Shown here: positions 8,873-17,020 of the stretch, in pieces
Position numbering within the stretch: position 1 is the stretch's first letter
Layout of the letters: each line of letters opens with the position of its first letter
DNA from: Solirubrobacterales bacterium
GTDB lineage: Bacteria > Actinomycetota > Thermoleophilia > Solirubrobacterales > 70-9
Direction: 5' to 3'
Assembly: GCA_020438345.1 (NCBI GenBank)
Contig: JAGQUU010000079.1
Span: forward strand, 1 to 47,919
Length of the DNA stretch: 47,919 nucleotides
Program-made: the position numbers and the translations under genes
The notes under the pieces: generated by a model
What the model saw: the letters and a program-made list of their open reading frames with translations, nothing else
Database searches by the model: none
What the model was told of the DNA's origin: nothing

Positions 8873-10510
8873 ATGCGCCGACTCAAGCATTGGGGCTGGG
8901 GCTACGAAGATCAGCAGCGGCCGCATGCGGAATTGGTTGCGGCGGCCGAGGGTATCGTCCCTATGCTCGGCTTCGGACTGGAGCCGGAGCGTCCGGTGCC
9001 CCTGGAGCAGGTTGATCTCAGGGAATCCCGGCTCAGTTCGCCCGGCGGGATATTTACTGCCGAAAAGCATGAGCGGGCCGTCCACGCGCTCGGCAAGGCC
9101 TACCGTGACATCGTTCGCGGCTTCTATGGCCAGTTCGAGAATCCGCCGGACCTGGTCGCCTTTCCCGAAGACGAGGCCGGTGTGGAAGAAGTCCTTCAGC
9201 GGGCGGCAGACTGGGGTGCGGCGGTCATCCCCTTCGGGGGTGGTACATCGGTCTGCGGGGGAGTAGAGCCTCGCCTGGCTGATCCGGATCGTCCGGTCAT
9301 CTCCCTCGACACCACCCGAATGAGCCGCTTGCTCGATTTGGACGAAGCATCGCTCACGGCCCGGATTCAGGCCGGGGCCAGAGGTCCGGGGCTGGAGGAG
9401 CAGCTCAAGGCACACGGCCTGACGCTCCGCCACTTTCCGCAGTCCTTCGAATACGCCACACTCGGTGGCTGGCTGGTCACCCGGGCCGGCGGCCATTTTG
9501 CGACCGGGGAAACTCATGTCGACGACCTGACCGAGTCAATCCGGGCGATCACTCCGGCCGGTGAGTGGGAGAGCCGCCGCCTGCCCGGTTCGGGTGCCGG
9601 ACCTTCACCCGACCGGATGCTGCTGGGTTCAGAGGGGATCCTCGGTGTCGTGACCGAGGCCTGGATGCGTGTCCGCAGGCGCCCGGATTTCAAGGCGACC
9701 GCCACGGTCGAGTTCCCTCCTGGGGACCAGGGCTTCGCCGACGCGGCGATGGGGGCGGTTCGTCTGATCGCCCAGTCCCGGCTGATGCCGAGCAACCTGC
9801 GCCTGATCGACTCGCTGGAAGCCCGCACCACTATGGCCGGTGACGGTTCTGCGACCCTGCTGATCATTGGCTTTGAATCATCCGGCCAGCCGGTCGAGGA
9901 TCGCATGGACCAGGCGGTGGCGATCGCCGAGGGCCAGGGTGGCAAGGTGGCTTCGCGCAGCGGCTCGACCCCGGCCGACCAGGCGGCCGACTCGGCCGGC
10001 GGGGGTAGTGGCTCCGACCGCTGGCGCTCCACCTTCTTGATGGCGCCTTATCTCCGCGATACCTTCGTGGCCTGCGGCGTGATCTCCGAGACCTTCGAGA
10101 CCGCGATCACCTGGGGCCGCTTCCGTGAGTTCCACGCTTCGGTGCTGGCAGCCACCCGCCGGGCGGCGGCCGAGGTCACCGGCGCGCCGGTCGAGGGCGA
10201 GGGCGCACTCCGGGTCAGCTGCCGCCTTACCCATGTGTATCCGGACGGCGCGGCGCCCTACTTCACCGTGATCGCTCCCGCCAAGCGCGGCAGCGAGGTA
10301 GCCCAATGGGACGAGATCAAGATCGCCGCCTCCGAGGTGATCGAGACGGGTGGCGGCACGATCACCCACCACCACGCGGTCGGCCGCGACCACCGGTCCT
10401 GGTACGACCGTCAGCGACCGGATCAGTTCGCGGTGGCCCTGGCCGCCGCGAAGTCCGCGGTAGACCCGGACAACCTCCTCAACCCCGGCGTCCTGATCGA
10501 CGGCGAGTGA
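8873..10510 (+). CDS. agpS: Alkyldihydroxyacetone-phosphate synthase-like FAD enzyme
   Basis: This 545-residue flavoenzyme is of the PCMH/vanillyl-alcohol-oxidase type. It has a PFGGGTSVCGG diphosphate-binding loop near residue 120, a LGSEGILGVVTEA segment, and an HHH triplet at 499-501 in THHHAVGRDH. That triplet corresponds to the active-site triad of mammalian alkyl-DHAP synthase. The family swaps the acyl chain of acyl-DHAP for a fatty alcohol, making the ether bond of ether lipids. The length is near that of the M. tuberculosis AgpS homologue. The neighbour just upstream would supply fatty alcohol, which supports the assignment. Related FAD-linked oxidases such as D-lactate dehydrogenase are the main alternative; the HHH motif and the context favour AgpS. 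Confidence 0.82.
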   Translation: MRRLKHWGWGYEDQQRPHAELVAAAEGIVPMLGFGLEPERPVPLEQVDLRESRLSSPGGIFTAEKHERAVHALGKAYRDIVRGFYGQFENPPDLVAFPEDEAGVEEVLQRAADWGAAVIPFGGGTSVCGGVEPRLADPDRPVISLDTTRMSRLLDLDEASLTARIQAGARGPGLEEQLKAHGLTLRHFPQSFEYATLGGWLVTRAGGHFATGETHVDDLTESIRAITPAGEWESRRLPGSGAGPSPDRMLLGSEGILGVVTEAWMRVRRRPDFKATATVEFPPGDQGFADAAMGAVRLIAQSRLMPSNLRLIDSLEARTTMAGDGSATLLIIGFESSGQPVEDRMDQAVAIAEGQGGKVASRSGSTPADQAADSAGGGSGSDRWRSTFLMAPYLRDTFVACGVISETFETAITWGRFREFHASVLAATRRAAAEVTGAPVEGEGALRVSCRLTHVYPDGAAPYFTVIAPAKRGSEVAQWDEIKIAASEVIETGGGTITHHHAVGRDHRSWYDRQRPDQFAVALAAAKSAVDPDNLLNPGVLIDGE

Positions 10511-10675
10511 GAACTTCGCCGGCCTATCGGCCTGGCTGAATACCGTCCATCGCCGGTGGATTTCTTGATCCCGTAGCAGGTGGAACGGGTGCTTGCTGCC
10601 TGTCATGAGTCGGGATTTACCCTTATGCAAAGCGGATTCTGCGCGATCCCTGTCCATGTGCTATTCGTTAAACAT

Positions 10676-10754
10676 GATGCGTGTCAATTATTTTTGGTAC
10701 GACTCGTATCTTTGTGCCAATAATTAAAAACTGATACGCGTCAACAATTTTTGG
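10676..10754. promoter_or_regulatory. AT-rich control region with repeated GATRCG-GTCAA sites
   Basis: Two 22-bp direct repeats (10676-10697 and 10733-10754) match at 18 of 22 positions, are 57 bp apart, and end immediately before the start of the giant secreted protein gene. Between them lies an inverted, weaker copy (TACGACTCGTATC) and a TTGGTAC/GTGCCAA inverted pair. The region is sharply more AT-rich than its surroundings. It looks like a multi-site operator with a promoter. The rest of the 251-bp gap (10511-10675) shows nothing I recognise. Confidence 0.45.
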
Positions 10755-10761
10755 GGGTCGG

Positions 10762-13700
10762 ATGTCTGCCAACGGAATCAGTGCTGTCTCAACTGTCGCG
10801 AGCGCCTCGCTGCGGTCGGTCGGAGTCAGGATCCTGCTAGTTCTGCTCACCTCCCTGGCGGGCGTTTTCGCCTTCTCCGGCACTGCCTTTGCCGCCAGTG
10901 GCCAAGTCAAGATCCTCCCGGTCAACTATCCGCCGGCTCAACTGACCGGCACCGACGTCACCTACGTGGTGAACTTCACCTGCTCGGCGACCGAGGTTGA
11001 GATCTGCGGCGACGACCCGGAGATCCGCATCCCCATCAATCTCGACCCGAGCGCCACCCCGGTTCCGCCCTTTGACGATTGGACCTTCTCGGTGACCAGC
11101 GCTGCCACTCCCGGCCTCGTTTCCAGCTGGTCCCGCACCGGTAACGAACTGATCGTGAAGCTCGACCCGGCCAAGGTCACCCCCGGGGACTCGCTCACCA
11201 TCAACCTGGCCGTCCGACCGCCCAACCTGACCACGCCGAATGGCACCAGCTGGACCATCCTCCCGACTTACAGCTCCAGCACAATCTCGGAGACCGAAGC
11301 GCCCGAGGCGGCGCCGGGTGCCGTCAAGGCAGAAGGTGAGATCCGGGTTACCAAGGCTCCGTCCCCCTTCCAGCAGCTCTGGGTGGCCGGCAGCACCATC
11401 ACCTGGAAGATCACTGCGGATTGCAACTCGACTGGAACCTCCGGAGTCAACCTTGGCTCGCTCGCCTTCCCGGACGGCACAATGCTGGTCGATGATCTCC
11501 CCGCCGAGGTGGAATTCGTCTCGGCAAGCCCGGCACCGACATCGGCCCCGGCCGTAGGGGACACCGGTCAGGTCATCTGGGATCTTTCCGGCCCCGACGC
11601 CGCCCGCAACTGTGCGCAGGCCGGCGGTCAGCGCGACTTCGAGGTCGTGACGAAGATTCGCACCGGGCTCCCGGATGGGACCACGGTCAAGAACGTCGTG
11701 ACCCATTCGGGAACGCCGCTCGGCGAAAGCCCGATGCAGGACAAGGCCGACTGGGCGGTCACCGTGATCTCCAGTATTCCGACTCCCGGCAACAGTCTCA
11801 CCAAACGGGGCCACGGTCCGCTCGCGATGGGCGCCGCGCAACCCAACTCGGCCGAGCTCAAGGCGACCTATGCGGGACCGTGGATGGCACCTCACAACTC
11901 CTCGGTCACTGGTTGGGTCAGCCCCAGCACGTCGAATTCGGAGGTCTTGTACGACCTGGTGGTCGAGGCTCCGGCGATGCGGGACGTTTACCGGTACGAC
12001 GTGGTTGATCCGATGCCCTGCCTGGACAACAGGAGCGGTCCCTACTACGAGTCGCTCCCGGTCACCCCGCCGGTGAACGGTGTCGCCTCGGCCCCGCTTT
12101 GCGCTAATCCGGCGGTTCACCCCTACCGCCTATGGGTCTGGGCAGAGGGTCTGGACCAGGCGATCGCCAATGGTTGGCGGCCTCAGGCGATCAGAACTGA
12201 CGGCACTGCCATCGACCTGGCGCCCGTGCCTGGCTACAGCAGCATTCAAGGCAACTTCCTCGTCCCCGCCGCAGAAATTGGCGACATCACCGCCCTCCGG
12301 CTGCCGCCGACCAGCGACTTTCCGGGTCGAGTGAACGTTCGGATTGCCGGTTACGCCGATGAGACGACTGGCGACGGGGACATCCTCCGTAACGTCGCAG
12401 CCGCGTCGGTCTACGTGACCGGCGAGACCGACCCGCGGGCGAGTTGGACCCGTTCGGCCGATGTCTTCGTGCTCGAAACGCTGCCCCAGCTAGGAGTGAA
12501 GAAGTCGATGTCGACTGTCCAGTCGGACGGTCGATCCTCGATCACCCTGACCGGTTCGGCAACGCTTCCGCCAGCCGGCTACACGATGCCCGGACCCTTC
12601 GTAATCGCTGACCTTCTGCCGACCGGAATGACCCTGGGGACTCCCACGCCTGCCGACGGAAATCAACAGTTCAGCCTGCGCAAGGATGGTGTCAGCCAAG
12701 CTGCCGTCATCGGTCAGGCCGAACACATCGCCAACTTCGAAGGTACGGGCCGCACCCTCGTTCGATACACGATCCCGGCTTCTGCATTTAGCGGCGGTGG
12801 GTACTACGAAGTCTGGCCGGTCGGGACTCTTCCCGTCCGGGTCCCGGTGGAAGGACAGACCTTCATCAACAAGGCCAATGTCTTCATCTCGAACAACGGT
12901 CGCAACACCTTGAATGACTGCAGCACCCAGTTCGGCCCCTCCCACCCGCAAACACTCGAAACCGAAGATCCCCGGGATCTCGACGGAGACGGAGAGACCG
13001 ACCAGTACAACTGCTCGACCACAGCGCAGATCATCGCCCCGGCCCTCCCCGGCCCGGCTTTCGGTCTGAGCAAGCAGGTCCAGGGAGACCTCGACAATGC
13101 GGTGAAGGGTGCCGGCGAGATCGGCCTGACCACCGACGGAGGCCGGGGTGAATACACCCTCACCTGGAAGAACATCGGCTCCGAGCCGCTGACCGACCCG
13201 GTGATCTACGACATCCTGCCCCACGTCGGCGACACCGGTGTCTCTCAGGGTCAGTCCAATGTCCAGCGAGGCAGTGAGACCAGGACTCTGTTCGATTCGA
13301 TCACTGACCTGCCGACCGGAGTCACCGTCGAGTACTCCGGCTCCAGCAATCCCTGCCGCCCCGAGGTATACCCGGCCGCGCCTGGTTGCGTAAACGACTG
13401 GTCCTCGACCCCGCAGACCGACGTCAGGTCCCTGCGCTTCAAGACCATCGGCAGTTACGCGAGCGGCTCGAGCTTCTCGCTGAAGTTCAAGGTCAGCTTG
13501 CCTCTCGGCCAGACCGGGATGACCGCCTGGAACAGCGCCGCGACGGCCTCTGATTTCAACGGCTCCGCGCTGCTGCCAGCCGAGCCGCCCAAGGTCGGGT
13601 TGGTTTCCGAGCCCGCCGGCGAGGCGGATCTCGGCGTGGTCAAGACGAAGGAGTCGCCGGCGAACGTGAATACCGGTGACACGGTCACCTACGAGATCGT

Positions 13701-15576
13701 GGTGACCAATCACGGTCCGGCCGATGCGACCGGCGTCACGCTCCAGGACATCCTTCCGGACGGCCTAGAGGGCGTAACGGTCAACAACAGCGACTGCGCT
13801 GTTGCCGGGAGCGAGATCGACTGCGCACTGGGTGACCTGGCCAACGGTGCCAGCGTCACGATCACGGTGACCGGCAAGGTCAAGCCGGGTCAATCGAGCC
13901 TGGTCAACACTGCCGTGGTCGACGGCGACCTGCCCGACCCGAACCCGGACAACAACGAGGACGCGGTCACCACCCCGGTTACGCCGCAGTCTGATGTCCA
14001 AATCGTAAAGACAGTCGACGACCAGAACCCGCAGGCCGGTGACACCATCACCTACCGACTGACCGTGCGGAACAACGGACCTGATCTTGCCACCGGCGTG
14101 CGAGCCACCGATCACCTGCCGGTCGGCGTCACCTTCCTCTCGGCCGACGCACCCTGCGTCGAGGCCGGCGGCACGGTCAGCGGCGACTTTGGCAACCTCG
14201 CGCCAGGCCAGGAAGCCGACTGCGAGATCCGGGTCAGAGTGAACGGCTGGAATCCGGCCCCGACCTCGGCGGATCACGGCATCGACGTACAGAAGGTCGA
14301 GACCCAGGTTGATCTGAACCCGGGCGAGACACGGACCCTGACCGCCGAGTGCCCGACTGGCTTCTTCGTTTCGGACGGCTCTGTCCGGATCGACCACATC
14401 GACCAGGGCACCGGCAGCTGGGTTTCGCCTCAGGTGCTCGAGTCGCGTGCCAGCGATAGTCGCACTTGGCGGGGCACTGTTCGGAACACCGCTTCCGGAC
14501 GTGCCCAGGCGAAGATCTTCGCGGTCTGCATCCGTGAGACCACGAGTCCGGACACCACCGGCCACGACCTCCTGGTGACCGGCCCGGTGACCGAAACGGT
14601 CGATCTCCAGCCCGGCAACAACGAGGTAGTGCTCAACTGTCCGGTCGGTACGGTGGCGATCGCCCCCGGCTTCACCGCTGACTCGCCCGGCTACCTGGTC
14701 TACAGCCAGCCCGAAGGTGATGGTTGGAAGTTCAACTACAGCACCGACGCTGACGAGCCGAACGATCAGGTCACTTACTCGATCAGCTGTCTAGCCAGGG
14801 AGCTGGTTCAGGCTCGTGGCCACAGTCATCTGCTTAGCCTGCAGCAGATCTGGACCGAGCAGACGATCCAGCCGGGTCAGGTTCATGAAGTTCAGTTGAT
14901 ATGCCCGGACGGCAGCAGGGGTATCGTCGGTGGCTGGGATCTCGATCCCGGTCTGGTCTCCCTGGGCAACGACCCGCGTCCGGTGACCCGGGCCTTCAGG
15001 GTCTACAACACGACCGATCAACCGCTCCGGGTCCGGTACAGCCTGCTGTGCTTGGGCGATCGCACCACCAGCGGTGGGCAGGACGGGTCTAGGACCATCG
15101 TCAACACTGCCCGGGTTGTCAGCGTCACCCCGGATCCCGATCTGTCGAACAACCAGTCGTCGGTCACGGTCACGGCCACTCTGGGCGGCGGTTCAAATCC
15201 GGTCACCGACCCGATTCCGGTCGTGCCCGGCAAGCCTCCGGTGAACAATCCGACCGACCAGGACAGCCACCGGCCGGGCGTGACGCTGCTGTCGGCCAGG
15301 GTGAAGGCCGGTTCGGTCAGCATCACGCTGAAGGCGACGGGCCAGACCAGTGGCGTCGCCAAGCTGGTCACGACCAAGAAGGTCAAGGTTGGCGGCAAGC
15401 GCTACGGCAAGGGAACGGTGCTCGCCTCGGCCAGGTACTGGTTCGGTATGGCCGGCAGCAAAAAGATCAAACTGAAGTACAACCGCTTCGGCAAGCGAGT
15501 CCTCAAGCAGCGCAAGGCCAGACAGGCGAAGTTGGTCGTGGGCGGCAAGACCCTCGGTCGCTTGAAAGTTCGCTGA
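10762..15576 (+). CDS. Giant secreted DUF11-repeat protein with triple cysteine module
   Basis: This 1604-residue protein has an N-terminal signal peptide (hydrophobic core about 23-40, likely cleavage after an AFA motif near 44). A long region of Ig-like beta-domains follows, with at least two clear DUF11 domains (from about 956 and 1077, with hallmark VTNHGP and VRNNGP strings and PDNNED-type ends). Residues 1183-1265, 1280-1352 and 1369-1434 are three related modules, each with a QPG/NPG turn, a CPxG cysteine and a second cysteine near the end. A lysine-rich C-terminal beta-domain covers about 1490-1604. There is no LPXTG motif or terminal membrane anchor. It is probably a surface or matrix protein; no enzymatic motif is seen. 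The start is the first ATG before the signal peptide, with GGGGG nearby. It is the paralogue of the gene at 17021. Confidence 0.88.
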   Translation: MSANGISAVSTVASASLRSVGVRILLVLLTSLAGVFAFSGTAFAASGQVKILPVNYPPAQLTGTDVTYVVNFTCSATEVEICGDDPEIRIPINLDPSATPVPPFDDWTFSVTSAATPGLVSSWSRTGNELIVKLDPAKVTPGDSLTINLAVRPPNLTTPNGTSWTILPTYSSSTISETEAPEAAPGAVKAEGEIRVTKAPSPFQQLWVAGSTITWKITADCNSTGTSGVNLGSLAFPDGTMLVDDLPAEVEFVSASPAPTSAPAVGDTGQVIWDLSGPDAARNCAQAGGQRDFEVVTKIRTGLPDGTTVKNVVTHSGTPLGESPMQDKADWAVTVISSIPTPGNSLTKRGHGPLAMGAAQPNSAELKATYAGPWMAPHNSSVTGWVSPSTSNSEVLYDLVVEAPAMRDVYRYDVVDPMPCLDNRSGPYYESLPVTPPVNGVASAPLCANPAVHPYRLWVWAEGLDQAIANGWRPQAIRTDGTAIDLAPVPGYSSIQGNFLVPAAEIGDITALRLPPTSDFPGRVNVRIAGYADETTGDGDILRNVAAASVYVTGETDPRASWTRSADVFVLETLPQLGVKKSMSTVQSDGRSSITLTGSATLPPAGYTMPGPFVIADLLPTGMTLGTPTPADGNQQFSLRKDGVSQAAVIGQAEHIANFEGTGRTLVRYTIPASAFSGGGYYEVWPVGTLPVRVPVEGQTFINKANVFISNNGRNTLNDCSTQFGPSHPQTLETEDPRDLDGDGETDQYNCSTTAQIIAPALPGPAFGLSKQVQGDLDNAVKGAGEIGLTTDGGRGEYTLTWKNIGSEPLTDPVIYDILPHVGDTGVSQGQSNVQRGSETRTLFDSITDLPTGVTVEYSGSSNPCRPEVYPAAPGCVNDWSSTPQTDVRSLRFKTIGSYASGSSFSLKFKVSLPLGQTGMTAWNSAATASDFNGSALLPAEPPKVGLVSEPAGEADLGVVKTKESPANVNTGDTVTYEIVVTNHGPADATGVTLQDILPDGLEGVTVNNSDCAVAGSEIDCALGDLANGASVTITVTGKVKPGQSSLVNTAVVDGDLPDPNPDNNEDAVTTPVTPQSDVQIVKTVDDQNPQAGDTITYRLTVRNNGPDLATGVRATDHLPVGVTFLSADAPCVEAGGTVSGDFGNLAPGQEADCEIRVRVNGWNPAPTSADHGIDVQKVETQVDLNPGETRTLTAECPTGFFVSDGSVRIDHIDQGTGSWVSPQVLESRASDSRTWRGTVRNTASGRAQAKIFAVCIRETTSPDTTGHDLLVTGPVTETVDLQPGNNEVVLNCPVGTVAIAPGFTADSPGYLVYSQPEGDGWKFNYSTDADEPNDQVTYSISCLARELVQARGHSHLLSLQQIWTEQTIQPGQVHEVQLICPDGSRGIVGGWDLDPGLVSLGNDPRPVTRAFRVYNTTDQPLRVRYSLLCLGDRTTSGGQDGSRTIVNTARVVSVTPDPDLSNNQSSVTVTATLGGGSNPVTDPIPVVPGKPPVNNPTDQDSHRPGVTLLSARVKAGSVSITLKATGQTSGVAKLVTTKKVKVGGKRYGKGTVLASARYWFGMAGSKKIKLKYNRFGKRVLKQRKARQAKLVVGGKTLGRLKVR

Positions 15577-15623
15577 ACCGCCTCGCGAGCTCCGCCGGTC
15601 GACCAGCCGGCTGAGCATCCGCA

Positions 15624-15675
15624 ACCGTTAGATGCGACCTGGCAAACTCCAAGACGTCAGGTCGCATCTAACGGT
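15624..15675. terminator. 18-bp inverted repeat after the giant gene
   Basis: The arms 15624-15641 and 15658-15675 are perfect reverse complements over 18 bp around a 16-nt loop, 47 bp past the stop codon. No T-run follows. This is probably the transcription terminator, or a REP-like palindrome. Confidence 0.6.
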
Positions 15676-15811
15676 CGTGGAGCGGTGAATTAACCTCCAG
15701 CGCCCAGGAGGCGATGAACCGGCCGCTCCATCGCTTTGCTCAGACCGTGCTTGGTTGCATAAGCAGGTAACCTTTTCCGGCCGTGGCTTACCGGACTACG
15801 GGCCTCGAACG

Positions 15812-16720
15812 ATGGAATCCTCCTCCCCCCAGCACACCCTCACCGAGCGCGGACCTCTGCGCGCTGCCCTCAAGACTGCCCGGCCGCAGGAATGGGTCAA
15901 GAACGTTCTGGTTTTCGCCGGGGTCATTTTTTCCGGCCAGCTCGACGACACCTGGGCGATCGGCCAGGCGCTGATCACCTTTGCCTGCTTTTGCGCGATC
16001 TCCAGCGCCGGCTACTTCATCAACGACCTCAACGATGTCGAGCTTGACCGCCAACATCCGAAAAAGCGCTTCCGGCCGATCGCTGCCGGCCAACTTTCGA
16101 TCGGTGTCGCCTGGGTTGTCTCGGCTGTACTGGCGATAGGGGCAGTTGCGGTTGCCTTTGGTGTCGTCAACTGGCAGGTGGGGTGCATGGTGGCCGGCTA
16201 CGGCGTGATCCAGGTTGGCTACAGCTTCGGTCTCAAACAGATCGTGATCATTGACGTAATGACCCTCGCCACGCTCTTCATCCTTCGGGTGATGGCGGGT
16301 GCCGAAGCAGTAGATGCCCACGCTTCCGAGTGGCTGATCCTCTGCACAGGAATGCTTGCCTGCTTCCTGGGATTCACCAAGCGACGCCAGGAAGCCGTTT
16401 CGGAACTCCACGAAGGAACCAGCAGCCGACCCGTGCTCGAGCACTACTCGCTGCCGTTCCTCGATCAGATGGTTGCCATGGTCACGACCGGGACCGTGGT
16501 CAGCTACGCGATCTACACGGTCAACTCGCCACTCGCCGGCTCCGAGATGATGCTGACCATCCCTCCGGTCGTCTACGGAATCTTCCGTTACCTCTACCTG
16601 ATCTATGACCGCTCGGATGACCGTTCGACCGCAGCAATCGTGGCCGGAGACCGGGGAGTAATCATCGCCGGGGCAATCTTCGTCGCCGTGGCCCTGATCG
16701 TCCTTTACGCCTTCGACTGA
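15812..16720 (+). CDS. UbiA-family prenyltransferase, DPPR synthase-like
   Basis: This 302-residue integral membrane protein has about eight to nine hydrophobic segments. It carries the Asp-rich motif NDLNDVELDRQHPKKRFR followed by PIAAG, and a second conserved YSFGLK region. These match what I recall of decaprenyl-phosphate phosphoribosyltransferase (mycobacterial Rv3806c/UbiA), which makes the lipid-linked ribose precursor for D-arabinose polymers. Substrate specificity is inferred. The ATG at 15812 is preferred; a TTG at 15755 would add 19 unconserved residues. No strong ribosome-binding site is visible. The gene sits between the two giant secreted protein genes on the same strand, which is suggestive of cell-envelope work. 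Confidence 0.82.
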   Translation: MESSSPQHTLTERGPLRAALKTARPQEWVKNVLVFAGVIFSGQLDDTWAIGQALITFACFCAISSAGYFINDLNDVELDRQHPKKRFRPIAAGQLSIGVAWVVSAVLAIGAVAVAFGVVNWQVGCMVAGYGVIQVGYSFGLKQIVIIDVMTLATLFILRVMAGAEAVDAHASEWLILCTGMLACFLGFTKRRQEAVSELHEGTSSRPVLEHYSLPFLDQMVAMVTTGTVVSYAIYTVNSPLAGSEMMLTIPPVVYGIFRYLYLIYDRSDDRSTAAIVAGDRGVIIAGAIFVAVALIVLYAFD

Positions 16721-16780
16721 TCCCACGCCCAGGCGGCAACACTGCCCTCTTCGCAGGCTTTCATTCGCTTCACCCTGGAT

Positions 16781-16808
16781 TTGACAGATGCGCCCGAATC
16801 TGTAGAGT
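16781..16808 (+). promoter_or_regulatory. Sigma70-type promoter for the second giant gene
   Basis: A perfect TTGACA (16781-16786) is followed after 16 bp by TAGAGT (16803-16808). Transcription would start near 16815, leaving a leader of about 205 nt before the ATG at 17021. Confidence 0.6.
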
Positions 16809-16812
16809 TACT

Positions 16813-16931
16813 GGCCCATTGAACACGGGAGACGGGTTCAGGACTGTTTCGAGAACCGGCTGGATGCCGGGGGTCCTGAGAAAAACCCTGTAAGTTGCCA
16901 AAACTCGAACTCAGCGGCAACTGACCGGGCC
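16813..16931 (+). ncRNA. Structured 5' leader, class unknown
   Basis: Within the leader, GGCCC (16813-16817) can pair with GGGCC (16927-16931), enclosing three helices: TCAGGAC with GTCCTGA, an internal CCGGC/GCCGG hairpin, and AGTTGCC with GGCAACT. This closed multi-branch layout resembles a cis-regulatory RNA. I could not match it to a riboswitch class I know. The remainder, 16932-17020, ends with GGAGAAG before the start codon. Confidence 0.4.
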
Positions 16932-17020
16932 TTTGAGGCTTTCCCACCGTTCGCACCAGGCCAATTGGAAATTGACCGGGTACCGATTTCGGTGACCCAC
17001 ACAGAAAGTCTTGGAGAAGA

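Noticed and set aside
6812-9517. 901-codon open frame on the - strand
   Set aside because: It lies exactly antisense to the fatty acyl-CoA reductase and part of the AgpS gene; its composition (Arg/Asp/His-rich) is typical of the mirror frame of GC-biased codons.
16860-16900. TPP riboswitch in the leader of the second giant gene
   Set aside because: A CTGAGA followed by ACCC is reminiscent of the thi-box, but the rest of the consensus is missing and the gene has no link to thiamine.
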